NCBI GenBank assembly: GCA_039545315.1
Contig: BCIM01000001.1
Location: 2,513,783-2,577,782 of the forward strand
DNA length: 64,000 nt
DNA from: Kondoa malvinella
Taxonomy: Eukaryota > Basidiomycota > Agaricostilbomycetes > Agaricostilbales > Kondoaceae
Direction of reading: 5' to 3'
Shown: positions 19,620-32,357 of the stretch, piece by piece
Layout of the letters: each line of letters starts with the position of its first letter
How positions within the stretch are numbered: position 1 is the stretch's first letter
Notes under the pieces: generated by a model
What the model saw: only the letters and a program-made list of their open reading frames with translations
Database searches by the model: none
What the model was told of the DNA's origin: nothing
Made by a program: the position numbers and the translations under genes

Positions 19620-22600
19620 ATGCACTCTGTTATTCGCTCAGTAGGGCCTTCGAGTCGACGAGCGTCTGCCAATCTCGCAGCAGCTTCAAGCACAGCAGCT
19701 CTACATTCTGCCTCGTCATCTGCTTGCAGCTTACCTCGAAGTCCGCTGTTGCGTCGATTGTACGCCACAGAGTCCAAAGATCAGCCTGCATCGTCGCAGA
19801 CTGCTAAACACAAGAACAAGGAAAAGGCTGAAGAGGAAATCGAAGAGGACAAGGCAAAGTCGCCTGTCAACAAGCGCAGAGATGCTATTCCACCTGGTAG
19901 GCTCTAGCCGGACACCTCTATAGACTGCACTGATGTCATGCCCTAGGCCTGGAAGAGTTCTTTGGCGGTCTGACAGGTCGATCGAACGCAAAGTCGTCTT
20001 CTACCAAATCCGATAAAGGTCCAAAGAATGAAGGCAAAGAGAATCCACCTCCCCAACCTCCTTCATTCGCTGTCCTCGCTTTGACAGCAGGCACAATCTA
20101 CTCTCTATACTATCTTACCAACGGCGATTCGTCAGGCCGTGAAATCACCTGGCAAGAATTCCGCACTGCTTTCCTCGATAAAGGCCTAGTCGACAAACTC
20201 ACCGTCGTCAATCGCAATAAAGTTCGCGTCCATCTACATTCGAATGCTACTGGTGTGCTTTACCCACAATCACCTGCCGCAGACGGAAGAGCTTCATACT
20301 ACTTTTCTATTGGCTCTGTTGAAGCTTTCGAACGCAAGTTGGACGACGCGCAGACTGAATTACAGATCCCTTCAAGTGAACGAGTCCCCGTCGCCTATCA
20401 TGATGAAGTACCTCTGTTCAACACTATCCTAAACTTTGCGCCCACGCTGCTCTTGGGTGGCTTCTTGTTCTGGGCTATGAAAAGGTCTTCAGGCGCATCA
20501 GGAGGCGGAGGAGGTCCTTTCGGTGGTGGAGGTGCAGGAGGCTTGTTCGGAATGGGCAAATCAAGAGCTAAAATGTTCAACCAAGAAACAGACATTAAAG
20601 TCAAGTTCAACGATGTGGCCGGTATGGACGAAGCGAAAGAAGAAATCATGGAGTTTGTCAAGTTTCTCAAAGACCCGACTAAATATGAGCGATTGGGTGC
20701 AAAGATTCCTCGAGGCGCCATCATTTCTGGTCCACCCGGAACAGGAAAGACTTTGTTGGCGAAAGCGACGGCCGGTGAAGCTGGTGTGCCATTCTTGTCG
20801 GTGTCTGGTTCAGAATTCGTCGAGATGTTTGTTGGTGTTGGTCCATCAAGGGTGAGGGACCTGTTTGCCAATGCCCGCAAGAACGCACCCTGTATCATCT
20901 TTGTGGATGAGATTGATGCGATCGGCAAGGCCAGAGGAAAGGGCGGAAGCTTCGGCGGGAATGACGAGAGGGAATCGACGCTCAACCAGCTTTTGGTCGA
21001 GATGGATGGGTTCGGGACGAGCGAGCATGTGGTCGTTCTCTCTGGCACCAACAGACCTGATGTCCTCGATCCTGCACTCATGCGTCCTGGAAGATTCGAT
21101 CGCCAAATCGCTATTGGTTTGCCTGATGTTTCTGGTCGAAGGCAAATTTTCAAAGTCCATTTGAAGAACCTGATTCTCAGCCAAGAGAAAGCTGAAGAGT
21201 TCGACGCTAAAGCTAAACTAGACGCAGAAGAAACACCAGCTGAACATGCCGATGACCCTCAAGTTGCTCTAGGCGGTATCTCTACTGCGACAGCATCCGT
21301 CTCTCCTGCTGCTACTGGCTCAACAGAAGCCGAAGTCGACGAATCAGAGTCCAGATCCAAGACTTCCAATTTCGAATCCATGTATTCAGCACCTACACCC
21401 GATGCCGTTCCAGTATCACCCCTTGTTCAGCGACTCAGTCAAAAACTCGCTGCGCATACTCCAGGCTTCTCAGGAGCAGATATTGCTAATGTGTGCAACG
21501 AAGCTGCGCTCGTGGCTGCTAGATTGAATGCCAACTTTGTTCAAGAAAAGCACTTCGAGATGGCTATTGAGCGTGTGATTGCTGGGTTGGAGAGAAAGTC
21601 GAGAGTGCTGAGCAAGGAGGAGAAGAAGATTGTGGCGTATCACGAGGCCGGTCATGCAGTTTGTGGTTGGTTTTTGGAGCATGCAGTAAGTGCGACTTCT
21701 CTATCAATGATGATTGGCCGACCTTTGCATCAGGACCCGCTACTCAAGGTGTCCATCGTGCCTCGTGGTGTTGGCGCTTTGGGATATGCCAGCTACTTGC
21801 CGAAAGAGCGCTTCCTTGTGGGTTCTCAGAATGTACATCTGGTACATATGCTGATGCTGCGCTGCGTAGTATTCCACAGAGCAGCTCATGGACAGAATGT
21901 GCATGACTTTAGGCGGTCGGGTTTCCGAAGAGGTGCGCTGCTGGATTTTGGTATCGTGTCATCAAGCTGATCATCGTCTATGCTTCAGATCCACTTTAAT
22001 TCCATCACTACAGGGGCTCAGGACGACCTGAGCAAGATCACAAAGATGGCGTTCGAAATCTGCGCGAACTGTGCGTTTAAATTTCTCTCAGAGGGCAATT
22101 TTCTTACTGATGGTGCTTCGGAACGCAGACGGAATGGAGAAGGATATAGGACCAATATCATACGGCAGCCGAGACAACGAGTCGTTCCAGAAACCTTTCA
22201 GCGAGAAAACTGGCGAGATGGTCAGTTTGCAGCCCAACTCTAGCAACTTCGGTTAGCTAATGTCTACACGATTACTTTAGCTCGATGCCGCTGTTCGCAC
22301 GATGGTCAACACAGTGCATACCCGGACGACGGAACTTCTCACCAAGCACAAGGACGACGTCGAAAAGCTTGCTTTGGTGCTATTGGACAAAGAGGTGCTC
22401 AATAGGTCAGTCAACTGGCTCCTTGTTGCTCCCACACGCTAATAAACAGCTTGGCTAACAGAGAGGATGTCATCCGCCTACTTGGCAAGCGACCTTTTGA
22501 GGATGACAGTGTGGCCGAGACGCTTGGTGAAAACTCTGGTGTTAGCCAGGTCAGTCTACTTTGCATGCTCAATGATCACTGCTGATTGATATACAGCCTC

Positions 22601-22731
22601 TTGGTGGACGATCGCCAACAGGTCCCAAAGGCAACGAGCCTCAGCTACCTCCCGGAATAGACTCGCCCGGTGGCGCTCCTGGCATTGCGATATCAAGCAC
22701 ATTAGAAGACCAATCCTATCGTGTGCGGTAG
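19620..22731 (+). CDS. AFG3/YTA12: Mitochondrial m-AAA protease subunit (FtsH family)
   Basis: This is an ATP-dependent zinc metalloprotease of the inner mitochondrial membrane that degrades unassembled membrane proteins and matures ribosomal protein L32. The first exon is an Arg/Ser-rich presequence ending near [13 protein letters not shown]. Then come the two membrane spans ([34 protein letters not shown]), a Gly-rich patch, Walker A GPPGTGKT near 20733, Walker [11 protein letters not shown] near 20897, the SRH around [20 protein letters not shown], and the zinc site [10 protein letters not shown] near 21640. The later exons restore the protease domain ([20 protein letters not shown], then [20 protein letters not shown]). 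A charged Ala/Ser/Glu insert of roughly 75 residues sits at 21185-21430, before [20 protein letters not shown]. Stop TAG 22729-22731. I cannot tell which of the two paralogues, Afg3 or Yta12, this is. Confidence 0.93.
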
Positions 22732-23062
22732 ATGTCAGGGTCGTCGCGCTTGGATTATTATTGCACACATCACTGTATTATGTATTGAAAGCATCGCATG
22801 AACGCTGTACTTTTCCGTATCTGCATCTCTTCCCAGTCGATCCTCTTCAACTATTGCTCTGCAACGACGCTGCTGTCCATTGCACACACTACACTGCCGC
22901 CTTTGCTTGCAGATGCGCCATTGCGCCTTCACCCATTAGATCGGATGAATCCTTCTGTTCTTTGAAGTGAGACCCCGCTGCACACGAGGCTTCTGTGCTT
23001 CAAATTTTCCTCTGGGTCTGTTTCTTTCCTGTACCCTACCAGTACACCAGGCGGTTGCGACC

Positions 23063-26000
23063 ATGTCGGATCAGCCCAGTCCACTTTGGGAGCGCTACGG
23101 CACGAGACCAGCGCCAATGCCCAATCCTCAGCAAAACAGCTTTCTTTCTCTCGGCTCTGAATCTAACAGACCTCTCTCTTCCACTTCTTCTATTGCCAGT
23201 GACCCTTTCGCGCGGTCGAAACAGAATCTGCAAAAGCCTGAAATGCCGTCGCCGCGTTCTCAATCTCGCGAACCGAGCATCAGGTCGGGTCGCGCAGTTG
23301 CTACGGCCAAGACGATAGATGACTACGAAGCGTCCAATTTTCAGACGGTGAAGGCCGCCCAAATTCTGACCGGTATCGTGCGTTTCCTTTACTTTCTTTG
23401 CGTACCAGGATGTCGCTGAATTTGCATTATCAGCCTACGAAGAGTCCCAAAGCGATAGAGCTATGCACTGGACTAGATCTGCTGCCGAGCGTGGTCACAC
23501 AACCGCCCATCACACAAGCAAGAAAGCCAAAAGATAGCTCTTCCAACGCTTCATTCCGCAGATCTCTCGCGATATCTACAGTCTCTGGAAGAGCAGCGGA
23601 TACTGAAGATACTGGCACATACACCGCCCCTTCCTCGCCAGATGATGACGGCTGGAAAGCTCAGAAAGCACAAAGAGCTACCGGTCCTCCTTCGCCAAAT
23701 TTGCCCATGAAGAGCTCTCTTCGACCTCGCGTTCATTCTAATACCCCTTCACGATCCAGAACCGGCTCGTCAGCGAGCAGCACCATAACAGCTCATACTC
23801 GTGTTCCGCCCTTGCCGTCCTTTTCGCCAAGTGCAACCTATAGACAAGCCGTCTCATCTGCTGATCTACCTCCGATTGCTCAAGGCAAGGTCAAGGTCAC
23901 TGAGCCTTCTACTTCAAGCGGCGGAACTCGTACCCTGGCTTGCTTATATCTGGTAGCTGGTCTACCAAAAGAGTGCGTCTCTTCCGTCAGCTATAAGGTC
24001 TGGTCTGATTTTCTCTCTAGTCCGACCCACTGGACGCAATCGGAACAAGATGTCATTGTCGCTCACAGCGAAGGCGCAGTACCCGTCTACTTCCGCCCAG
24101 AGATATTAGGAAGCTCGGTCGCTGGCGAGCAGCTCATACCGGAAAGTCAGAAGAGCAAGAGACGCAACGCAAAGAATCCTCATCGGACCAAGCTGGAAGG
24201 TTTCACTACTGCCGGGACACCTGACTTATCGCCGAACGAGGTATTGAAGATTCAAGCCAAAGGTGCGTTAGTCGCTTCTACAGCGGGATATCTCGCTGAA
24301 GGCAGATGGGAATGCACAGCTATGAAGCTCTCCTTCACCAAAGATGTCGAGGTCATTGCCAGTACTTTGGCGCCGCCTTCCACCATGCATACCTACAGCT
24401 TCAGCGTTGCGCAAGACTCTGCTTCAGAAAAGCTTTCTACAGCTGGACTCGGCCAACAATTTGACCTCATGATCAGCGCGAATCGTCCGTCACTTGGCCA
24501 GAATGATACCACATACTATGCAACCACCCTTACTGTCTACTCGCACGTTGCCGATAAGGCGAGAGCTCAAGCTATTCGTACCTCCGTTGAAGGCGGGAAC
24601 AAGGCAAAGACGCACAAGTAAGCTAGCTCAGATCACTCTGGAACAAGTCTGACAGAATGTAGTGTGGCGCGAGCGGTCAAAGCTGCTGCTTCATCTCGTA
24701 AAACAGCAAAACGCATCGAAAGAATGACTGGCGCAAATTACTCCGGCGAGAAGAGCGGCGCAGAGACGGAGATGGAAACGGAAGCCTACTTCAGCGAAAC
24801 AGATTACGATCGTCCAAACCAAGGAAGCAAATCGACTGGCATTATTGTTCCGCCTACGCCGATATGGCTGCCCTTCAGCTTGACTTTGGTGTCCCGCGCG
24901 CCTCTCTACGAGCTCATGTCCGACGTTCTGCGAATCAGCTGGGCTCGTCATCACCAAGATATATCCAAGCATAGCTTGACACTCAATAACTTTCTCAATA
25001 CGCCTGGTAGGCTTCAATCTGCCGCTGTGGATGATTTGCTGATGTCTTGATCAGCACTCAGACCTGGCAGCACCATTCGCGTGCCTACGGATCTTGACTC
25101 GGATGTCAAATTCGGTGAGTGTCCTTGCTTCGCGAGAACCTCAGCTGTCTGAAGACTTAATTTGTTTCTTTCAGTCGCGGAGGTCCCTGGGCTGATGAAT
25201 ATATCGCGAGAGAGCTTTATCAAGCCAAATCTTGCTATTTGGCCGCTGTTCTCTGCTCTCGGTGCTGATAACCTGCTGTCCCTGTTGGAGATCGCCTTGT
25301 CGCCAATGGGCAGAGTTATCGTTGTCTCGCAACATGTTATGATGATCTCTATCGCTGTGGAAACGATCAAAACTATTCTGGAAGTTCGAGGGGTATGTCC
25401 ACTGATCTTCGAGTATCGTCTGTGCTGATTATCCGTCTCATAGTGGAATGGTATATCACACGCAGCTGTACGTGTACAGCTCTCGCATAGCTTGTTGAGC
25501 TGACTATCTGGCAGGTTCATGCGCGAGATGTCAAGTGAGCCAAATTCCTGCATCAAGTATGGTAGTCTGACGCAGCGTATAGAATAATGACGGAAAATCC
25601 TGGCCCTTGGCTACTAGGCCTAGAAGCAAGCTGCCGATCATTGATAGTCGATGCAGCGAAAGGTAAGCTTGCGTCGTTGCTGGACTTTTCCTTGCTCACC
25701 AGCATGAGCAGAAATTATGGTTGTCGACCTCGACATTGATCGAGTTACTTGCACAAGACCTGGACCAGACGCTCTATCTACTGGTTCTGTTCGAGACACG
25801 TTCGTCAAGAAGCTGGAAGTGGCAATAGCAAGACCAAAGAACGTCTCTGGCATTCCATCTGAATACTCCATAGCTTTCCCGCAGAACCGATTTCGTCCGT
25901 TCAGTCTGATCGAGGTCGACGGTCAAGCTACTTCTGCAGAACGACTCGTGCCTCCTCCTAATTGGCAGTTCGAAGAGCAAAAAGTCTTTGCAACCCTGGA

Positions 26001-27444
26001 CTGTATTCTCTCCCAACAGCCAGCGAAAGGCTTCAAAGCCATCTTTAAGAAGACCTCACCCAGAAAGCCAGTCCATCTCGATCCCTCAGCTGTACATGTC
26101 CAATCAATTCTACGACGTCACTCTGCAAGCTTCGTTGACCGACGTGATCTGATGGAAGCTCGTCTCTGGCGCCTCAACAGAAGATTGGCCTTCTTGATGT
26201 CAGAATCTGCAGAGTGGAAGCAGCACTTTGAAGTCTTCAATACCTTCAGCTCGAAATTAGCCGCGGAAAGTGCGCAATTGAAGATCAAGCTAGAAAAGGA
26301 GAAGAAGGAGCTCAAGCGCCTCAGCGGAGTAGTATCAGAACAGAACTCGGCCCAAGTACAGCTCAGGTGAGTGACTCGTTCTGCTTGTCGTGCCTATACC
26401 CACTCCTATATTTTAGAAACCGCCTGAGTGAGACTGAACATGCGCACGAGACTGCCATGGAAGAGCTACAGAAGGTCACAGCTATCCAACGCGAAATAGC
26501 CGAACAGCGCGATCTCATGCTGCAAGAAATCAGTTCGATCATGCCTACTACAGATGAAGTGCTCGATAACGTCAGTAGTCTGCTAAACGTAGCTTGATAC
26601 TTCTCACGCCTTATTGTAGATTGATCACAGCAATCTCCTCACCAGTGAACCGAGCTTGAGCCGACCAGGATCCTCTTCGTCTCGTCACAGCCATTCTCCG
26701 ACAAGCAATCGCAGAGCTATATCTTCAGCCCATTCCCGGGCCTCTTCCAATCGAGATGGGAATCTGCACACTGCGGACTTGTCGGAGCTCGATGAAGAGT
26801 ACGGGGACGAGAAGACAGAACAAGAGGCAGCTCAAAAAATGGTACGCTCTAGTATATATTGGCAGACATTGGTCTGATTGATAGCTCAGGCAATCCAAGA
26901 GGCGATGATCAAGATCCAAGCCGCCCTCAAGCGTGCCGGCGTAGCATCAACGGTCTCGCTCAGCCCGACAAGCACAGCAAAACACTCTATAGTCAGCGAA
27001 TCTCCAACGCGCTCACCGCCAAAGCCTAAAAGTCCGTCTCGAAGGGGCTCTGACTCTTCAAGCAATGTCTCGGAATCGATGGCCGAATCGATGGTTGACC
27101 CCAGCCAAAGACAAAGCAATACGTCGCCCTCTCGCAAGCTACAGACAGGTACGGGTGTGCGCACCAGCGCTGTTCAGCCAGGATCAAGTCCTCTGGCGAA
27201 CACACCTCCGACTGCTCCCCCAGCCTCGCCAAAGAAAATGTCTTACTTTCCATCAAACAGCACTTTAGCAGAGGAAGAATTCCTGGATGCCGATGAAGGT
27301 GATGACTCGCAGCAAGATCTACCTTCTCCCTTGCCTCTACCTCGCTCAACTGCTATGCCCGTCACGAATGCAATCAATGGACAGCGACCAGGCAGCAGCG
27401 GAAGCGTATCGACCTTCCAGTCATCAACTTTCGCAGGAAGATAG
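23063..27444 (+). CDS. DENN-domain protein (likely Rab GEF)
   Basis: DENN proteins act as exchange factors for Rab GTPases in membrane traffic. Translation starts at ATG 23063 (MSDQPSPLWERYGTRP). A long Ser/Pro-rich N-terminus follows, then the upstream DENN part (TRTLACLYLVAGLPKECVSS; IWLPFSLTLVSRAPLYELMS). The central DENN core reads NLAIWPLFSALGADNLLSLL, EIALSPMGRVIVVSQHVMMI and SIAVETIKTILEVRGWN. The downstream part includes NPGPWLLGLEAS and IMVVDLDIDRVTCTR. The C-terminal third has a coiled coil (ESAQLKIKLEKEKKELKRLS; ETAMEELQKVTAIQREIAEQ), then a Ser/Pro-rich tail ending STFAGR and TAG 27442-27444. About nine introns; close to 1,300 residues. Which Rab it serves cannot be read from the sequence. 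Confidence 0.86.
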
Positions 27445-27554
27445 TCAGGCATATGCAGTCATTTAGCAGCACATTAATCCTTGGTGTACAAAGCAGGGCT
27501 TGATTCGTCGGTGTACATTGCCTATGCATCATGACACTCATACATGTGCTCTGA

Positions 27555-29134
27555 CTACCTCTTCCGCCTCTTATTCGGTCTACTGGATGAAGCGACTGAT
27601 GAGATGGACACACTTCGCTCTTGTCGCGACTATCATGAGTGATTAGTACCGGTCAAGTGGCCCGTAGTGAAGACTGACCAATCCTATATTCGACTCCTCT
27701 ACCAAAGCCTCCTCTTCAGCTTCTGCATCCATAGCGCTTTCCTCCCTGATCTTCCTCTTCCTCGCTACAGCCAACTCATACTCGACCCGATCCACATTCG
27801 CCTTCAATTCTACCAACTGCGCTAAAGCCCCGCTCAACTGCTCCAATCTATCCTGATTCGCTTTGGTGGGCATGACTAGCCGTTCAGCGATGCCCATGTC
27901 CGTAAGCGCAGCAGTGACCTTGTTCTGCAGGTTGGGTTTGACAAACATGTTTCTGGTCGAGCGCAAATGCACCGAAGGACCGATGTTCTTTTCCTTTGGT
28001 AGGCCATAAGATGTGACTTGAGGCGTGAGATCATGGTGCGTGATGTAGTGCTGCGCGTCGAACACTGGATCAGGTTTGAGCGAATTCTTCGACTTGCCTT
28101 TCCCGCTCGCTTGTGAAGTATCGAGATCGTCGCCTCGACCTCGTTTCGTTCTGGTATTGGAAGTTGAAGCTACCGAGCCAGCCCGTTGAGGTTGACCTGG
28201 AAGACCAGCGCCAGGTGGAAGAACGCCAGGGAAAGGCGCGCCAGAACCTAAGCCGCCCAAAAGTCGAAGTAGATCTTCTCTTTCCCTTGTAGTGCGTGCA
28301 TAAGTCTGTTCCAGTTTGCGAGATTCGACGTAAAGGTATTCTTCTTCCGCTATCTGTTTTGGTGTTCGAGCCATCAATGAGCGTAGATATGTCTTTCTTG
28401 AGCTCTCTCTATTCTTGTCGAAGGAGTACGAGCTAGCGGAAGCATTCTTGGCGGTTTCGTCGGCTGCTGGCCTTTCGCGAATCAGTCGACGACAACAAGT
28501 ATAGTATCGGTCTTTCAAGTCTTCAACAGAGCGTTTGGTTATAGATGAGCCAGTCGGAGGGTCGTATCGATCATGAATGACGATAAAGCGAAGATCATAG
28601 GTGTGGCAGAGCTCAAAGAGGTAGTCTGTCTCTTCGCGGGACCAATCATCGTCTCGCAGGAATTTAAGGTATTCCTCTGAAGAGTAGGAATAGATGTTGG
28701 ACTGGACGTTATAGGCTGCAAACTTGTACTCTGCTTGCGAATGCAGCATTAGCATAACTTTAACGGGAGCGAAGTGTAGGCTTACCCTGAGGTTGATCTT
28801 CGTTCTTCTTTGGCACCCAGTGTCTGAGCTGCAATCCATCTTTTCTCGCCTGATTGACGAAAGGCTGTTGCTCCCATCTAACAGCCTTGGCCTTTACTTT
28901 GAACCGGTCCTTCATTTTGGGTTGCTTGGGTGACATGGCCAACGCGATAGTCGGCGCATTATCGCCCATCAAGCCATACAATTCACGGGTTAGACCTTCT
29001 GACCGCTTAGTGCGAGCTGCTTTGGGTGGACCGCGAGATCTGCTGCTGTTTCCGCTGCCTGACGGGTTACTCTTGTCTTCCGGTCGCTTTTGAGGCAGCT
29101 CCAGAATGTCGCGCACATCATTGACGATGCTCAT
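27555..29134 (-). CDS. SWC4: SWC4/DMAP1 subunit of SWR1 and NuA4 complexes
   Basis: Swc4 (DMAP1 in animals, Eaf2 in NuA4) is shared by the SWR1 H2A.Z-exchange and NuA4 acetyltransferase complexes. Exon 1, 29134-28786, begins MSIVNDVRDILELPQKRPED and holds LTRELYGLMGDNAPTIALAM. Exon 2, 28730-27679, has the SANT/Myb-like part: EYLKFLRDDDWSREETDYLF, ELCHTYDLRFIVIHDRYD, SVEDLKDRYYTCCRRLI. It continues with the conserved block TRNMFVKPNLQNKVTAALTD. I add exon 3 (27629-27555): reading straight through exon 2 gives an earlier stop at 27643, but a GTCAGT donor after SNIGL and a TACTAAT branch site with a GATAG acceptor give a basic tail ending RPNKRRKR, typical of a nuclear protein. It lies 136 bp downstream of CLF1 on the same strand. 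Confidence 0.93.
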
Positions 29135-29270
29135 AGTAGCAGGTCACAAAGGTATATGCCAAGTAAGGGCAGAGGTATTAAGTCGGAACGGTATTTTGGT
29201 GGTTGACAGTCAAGCAAGGTCGATGAATTTGAACGATAGCTTGGTCTTTTGCAATATACATGCAGCGTAG

Positions 29271-31945
29271 CTACTCTTCCATCGCAGCATCCCCAGGAGT
29301 ATCTCCATTCGGCGCGGCAGCTTCCACTTCTTCTTGAGCAACAGCTTCGACTTCCTCGCGAGCAGTCTCGGCTTCCTCTTCGGCAGCAGCACCATCGCCA
29401 TTCGCGGCAGCTTCGGCAGCTTGTTGCTGCTTGAGCTTCCATTGATGAGCAAGTTGCAAAAGCTTGAACGAAGCTGGGTTCTGCGTTTGTTCGTCGTCTT
29501 GGAAGATGAGGTCGAAGTCTGGACAGATCGTCAGCATCTAGCCTCGTGCAAGAAAGATGCTACGCACATTCTTCCATTGAACCATCCTCGTCAACGCGCC
29601 TGCGCTTCTTGACCACACGAGGCATCATGCTTTCGACCTTGGCCAACTGGTTCTCGCCTTCCAAGCTAGATTCCAGGGCTTTCCAAGCTTCTAAAAGAAT
29701 AACACGCTATACATTATCGCGACATCCTCAGTACTGACAAAGCAGATAGAAGCAGTCGACAACGTACCTCTTCTTTCAGTTCGCGGTTCTTGAGATCCTT
29801 GTAGCCGCGCTCAAACACGCCTCTAGCCTTCTCCATACCGGCGTCAATGAGTTGTGCTTGTGCTTCCGGATCAGCAGGTTCAGGATTCTCGTCGTCCTCA
29901 TCCGGCTCCAGATCAGCGGCCATAGATCGACCAGCATTTGCTTCGAACTATGTGCATCGTGTCAGGGCAGCCGATCATAGGAAACAGACCAAAACACATA
30001 CCTGAGCATACGAGACCCAGACTTTGACATGGCTCGTTTTCCTCAATAAACGCTCATAAAGCTCGCGCGTCTTTTCCCACTCTTCTTCATCGAATTCAAA
30101 GTCGATGTAAGCCTTCCATAACAGCTCAGGCATATCGATCGCTTCTTGTTCAACCGCCAGCTCGAAAATGCCACGAGCTCGATCATAATCGCCTAGCTGT
30201 CTTTCGAGCTCGGCAAAGCGGATCCAGGCAGTTGCGTTTGTCGCATCGTACTGTCAAAAAAATTCCTGGTGTATTAGCAAAGCTAAAAGCGCCGGCGAAT
30301 GACTGACCTCGAGGTATTTTGCATACAACTTTCGACAATTATCAAACTCGCGCAATTGCAACTCTTGCTCGATGTAACCCTTGAACAGCTTCTCTTTCGG
30401 GCACATGCCAATGGACGCGCCTAGGACTTTACGAGCGGCCCCTAATTCGGTTCTACGAACCTCGAAAGCGGAATAGAGAAGCCAGATCTTGGCAAAAGTG
30501 AAGCGCTTGTTGGGCATGAGCTTGATGGCTGCTTTGTAGACGTCTCTTGCGCGATCAAAGTCCTGCGATATGGTACATTCAGCTTAGGCTATCGTATGAT
30601 GTAGCGAACATGCTACTCACCTTAGTTTCTGTCTCTTCGAATAGCGCATAGTTGATGAAAAGGTAAATGTATCTTCGCCAATGCCTTTTCTCAGTCGAAG
30701 GAGGAACCTGAGCCAGCGCACGCTCGTATACTTCTCTAACCTTATTGGCCGCCTTCTCCACTTCGATCCCGTCAGCGACAGCCGAGCGGTAAGCGTCTTC
30801 TTCCAAGCGAGAATAGTCGAACCAAGTGTCGTAATTCATCGGTTCATGCGAGAGCTCTTCTTCGTATTGGATACGACGTTTGCCTAGAACGGTCGACTCG
30901 ATGCCCATGCGATTGCCGAATTGTTTTTCGAAGGTAGTGTAAGAAGCGTAAAGCTGGCTGGATTTCGAGCGAGGTAGGCGGTCCAAAGCGTACTGTGCGT
31001 TCACTGATCAAGACATGCTAACAGAAGCAAATTATGACCGCAACACACCTTGTAGATGACACGAGCTCGATCGTATTCTTTATGCCTCGTCTCCATCTTT
31101 GCAAAGCTTCCATACAGATTCTGAGCTTTCTCTAACTGTTCTTCTTCTTCGCCGTAAAATTCCAACGCCATCTGGAAGATCTCTCTTGCCCTGTCGACTT
31201 TCCCTCTGTCCTCTTCGTACCTCGACCATTTCGTCCATAACTTTGGCTCAGGATGACAGGCGACCAACCTTTCCCACAAAGCTGAAGCCCGGTCGAACTC
31301 GTTATACCGCAATTCAAGCTTGATATACGCCGACCATGCTTTCTCATCCGGTTCCCAAGCCATCCAGCGTTCAAAGACTTGCCGAGCACCCGCAATGTTG
31401 CCTAGCAATTCCTCGAGGTATACATATTTGTACCATACTTGGTCGATACGAGGTAGCAGAGTGACGGCTCGGTCAAACAGGTTTCTAGCGTGAGAGATGT
31501 TTCTCGCTTTGAGTTCCTGCAGCCAATAGTCAGTAATGCCGTTTTCAGTGAAAGATAGGAAACAGACCATATCACAGTAAGCGAGCCATAGCTTTGTCGA
31601 AGTAGGTTCCACATCCAGCGCACGCTCAAAGACACTGCGAGCTCTTGCAAATTCGCCTTGCTGAGATTCGAAAAGAGCATATTTCGTCCACTCGCGCAAA
31701 TCAGATCGAGTTCTTCTGATGCGCTCTTCAAATTCAGTCCTCTTGCGACCACGGTATTCAGCGAGCTCTTCAAAGTCAGATACACGCTGTCTAGGGACGT
31801 TGGTGGACGGATCTTGTCGCTCTGCCGCTTCTCTCAACAGCTGTTCCGCTGTGATCTATTCTCGAAGTGTCAGAATCGATGCTGAATGATTGTATAGGGC
31901 TGTACTCACTTGAATAGCTGCGGGAGCTCGATTTTTGATAGACAT
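29271..31945 (-). CDS. CLF1: CLF1/SYF3 (crooked neck) splicing factor
   Basis: Clf1 is a scaffold of the Prp19-associated (NTC) complex in the spliceosome. ATG 31945 begins [12 protein letters not shown]. After one intron, [15 protein letters not shown] leads into a long array of HAT (half-a-TPR) repeats, each with the Trp/Tyr pattern: [93 protein letters not shown], and more through [16 protein letters not shown]. The region [11 protein letters not shown] resembles a nuclear localisation signal. The extreme C-terminus is an unusual Ala/Glu-rich low-complexity tail ([20 protein letters not shown] and on), ending GDAAMEE, TAG 29271-29273. About nine introns; roughly 750 residues. Confidence 0.95.
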
Positions 31946-32357
31946 TTTGGTAGTTTACTCGCTAACAGGGATTCGACGGTCGTTGGTTGCAGATGAACCT
32001 GGCTCCAATATCAATTGGATATAGAGCAGATAGCCAGCTTCTAGCCAGTGGAATCAACGAGAGAAGCAGATAAAGACGGAGAATGCGGTGGATGCTACTC
32101 AATAGAGGCTTTGCAAACGAGGCTTCTTGGCTTCTCAGACGCAGTTTCAGCTGGTCAGCTTGCCAGATCTTTCAGTGTGTTGGTCTGTTTTGCAGATGGT
32201 CGAAAGAGGTCGAGCTATTTCGTCCATCTACGACTTGAACAACCCAAGCAGCCCATCTGTGCATGCTCTGTGCAGCAGTCTCTGTTTCTCTGCGCTTCTT
32301 ACGCAAGTCTAATCCCGGCTGAAGGCATACAATTCAAGCTCTACTCAAAGGTCCAAC

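Noticed and set aside
20398..21153. Minus-strand open frame of 251 codons under the m-AAA gene
   Set aside because: It is the antisense shadow of the conserved AAA domain; the plus strand carries all family motifs.
27481..27630. Separate small gene downstream of the DENN gene
   Set aside because: The coding part here (minus strand) is better explained as the last exon of SWC4.
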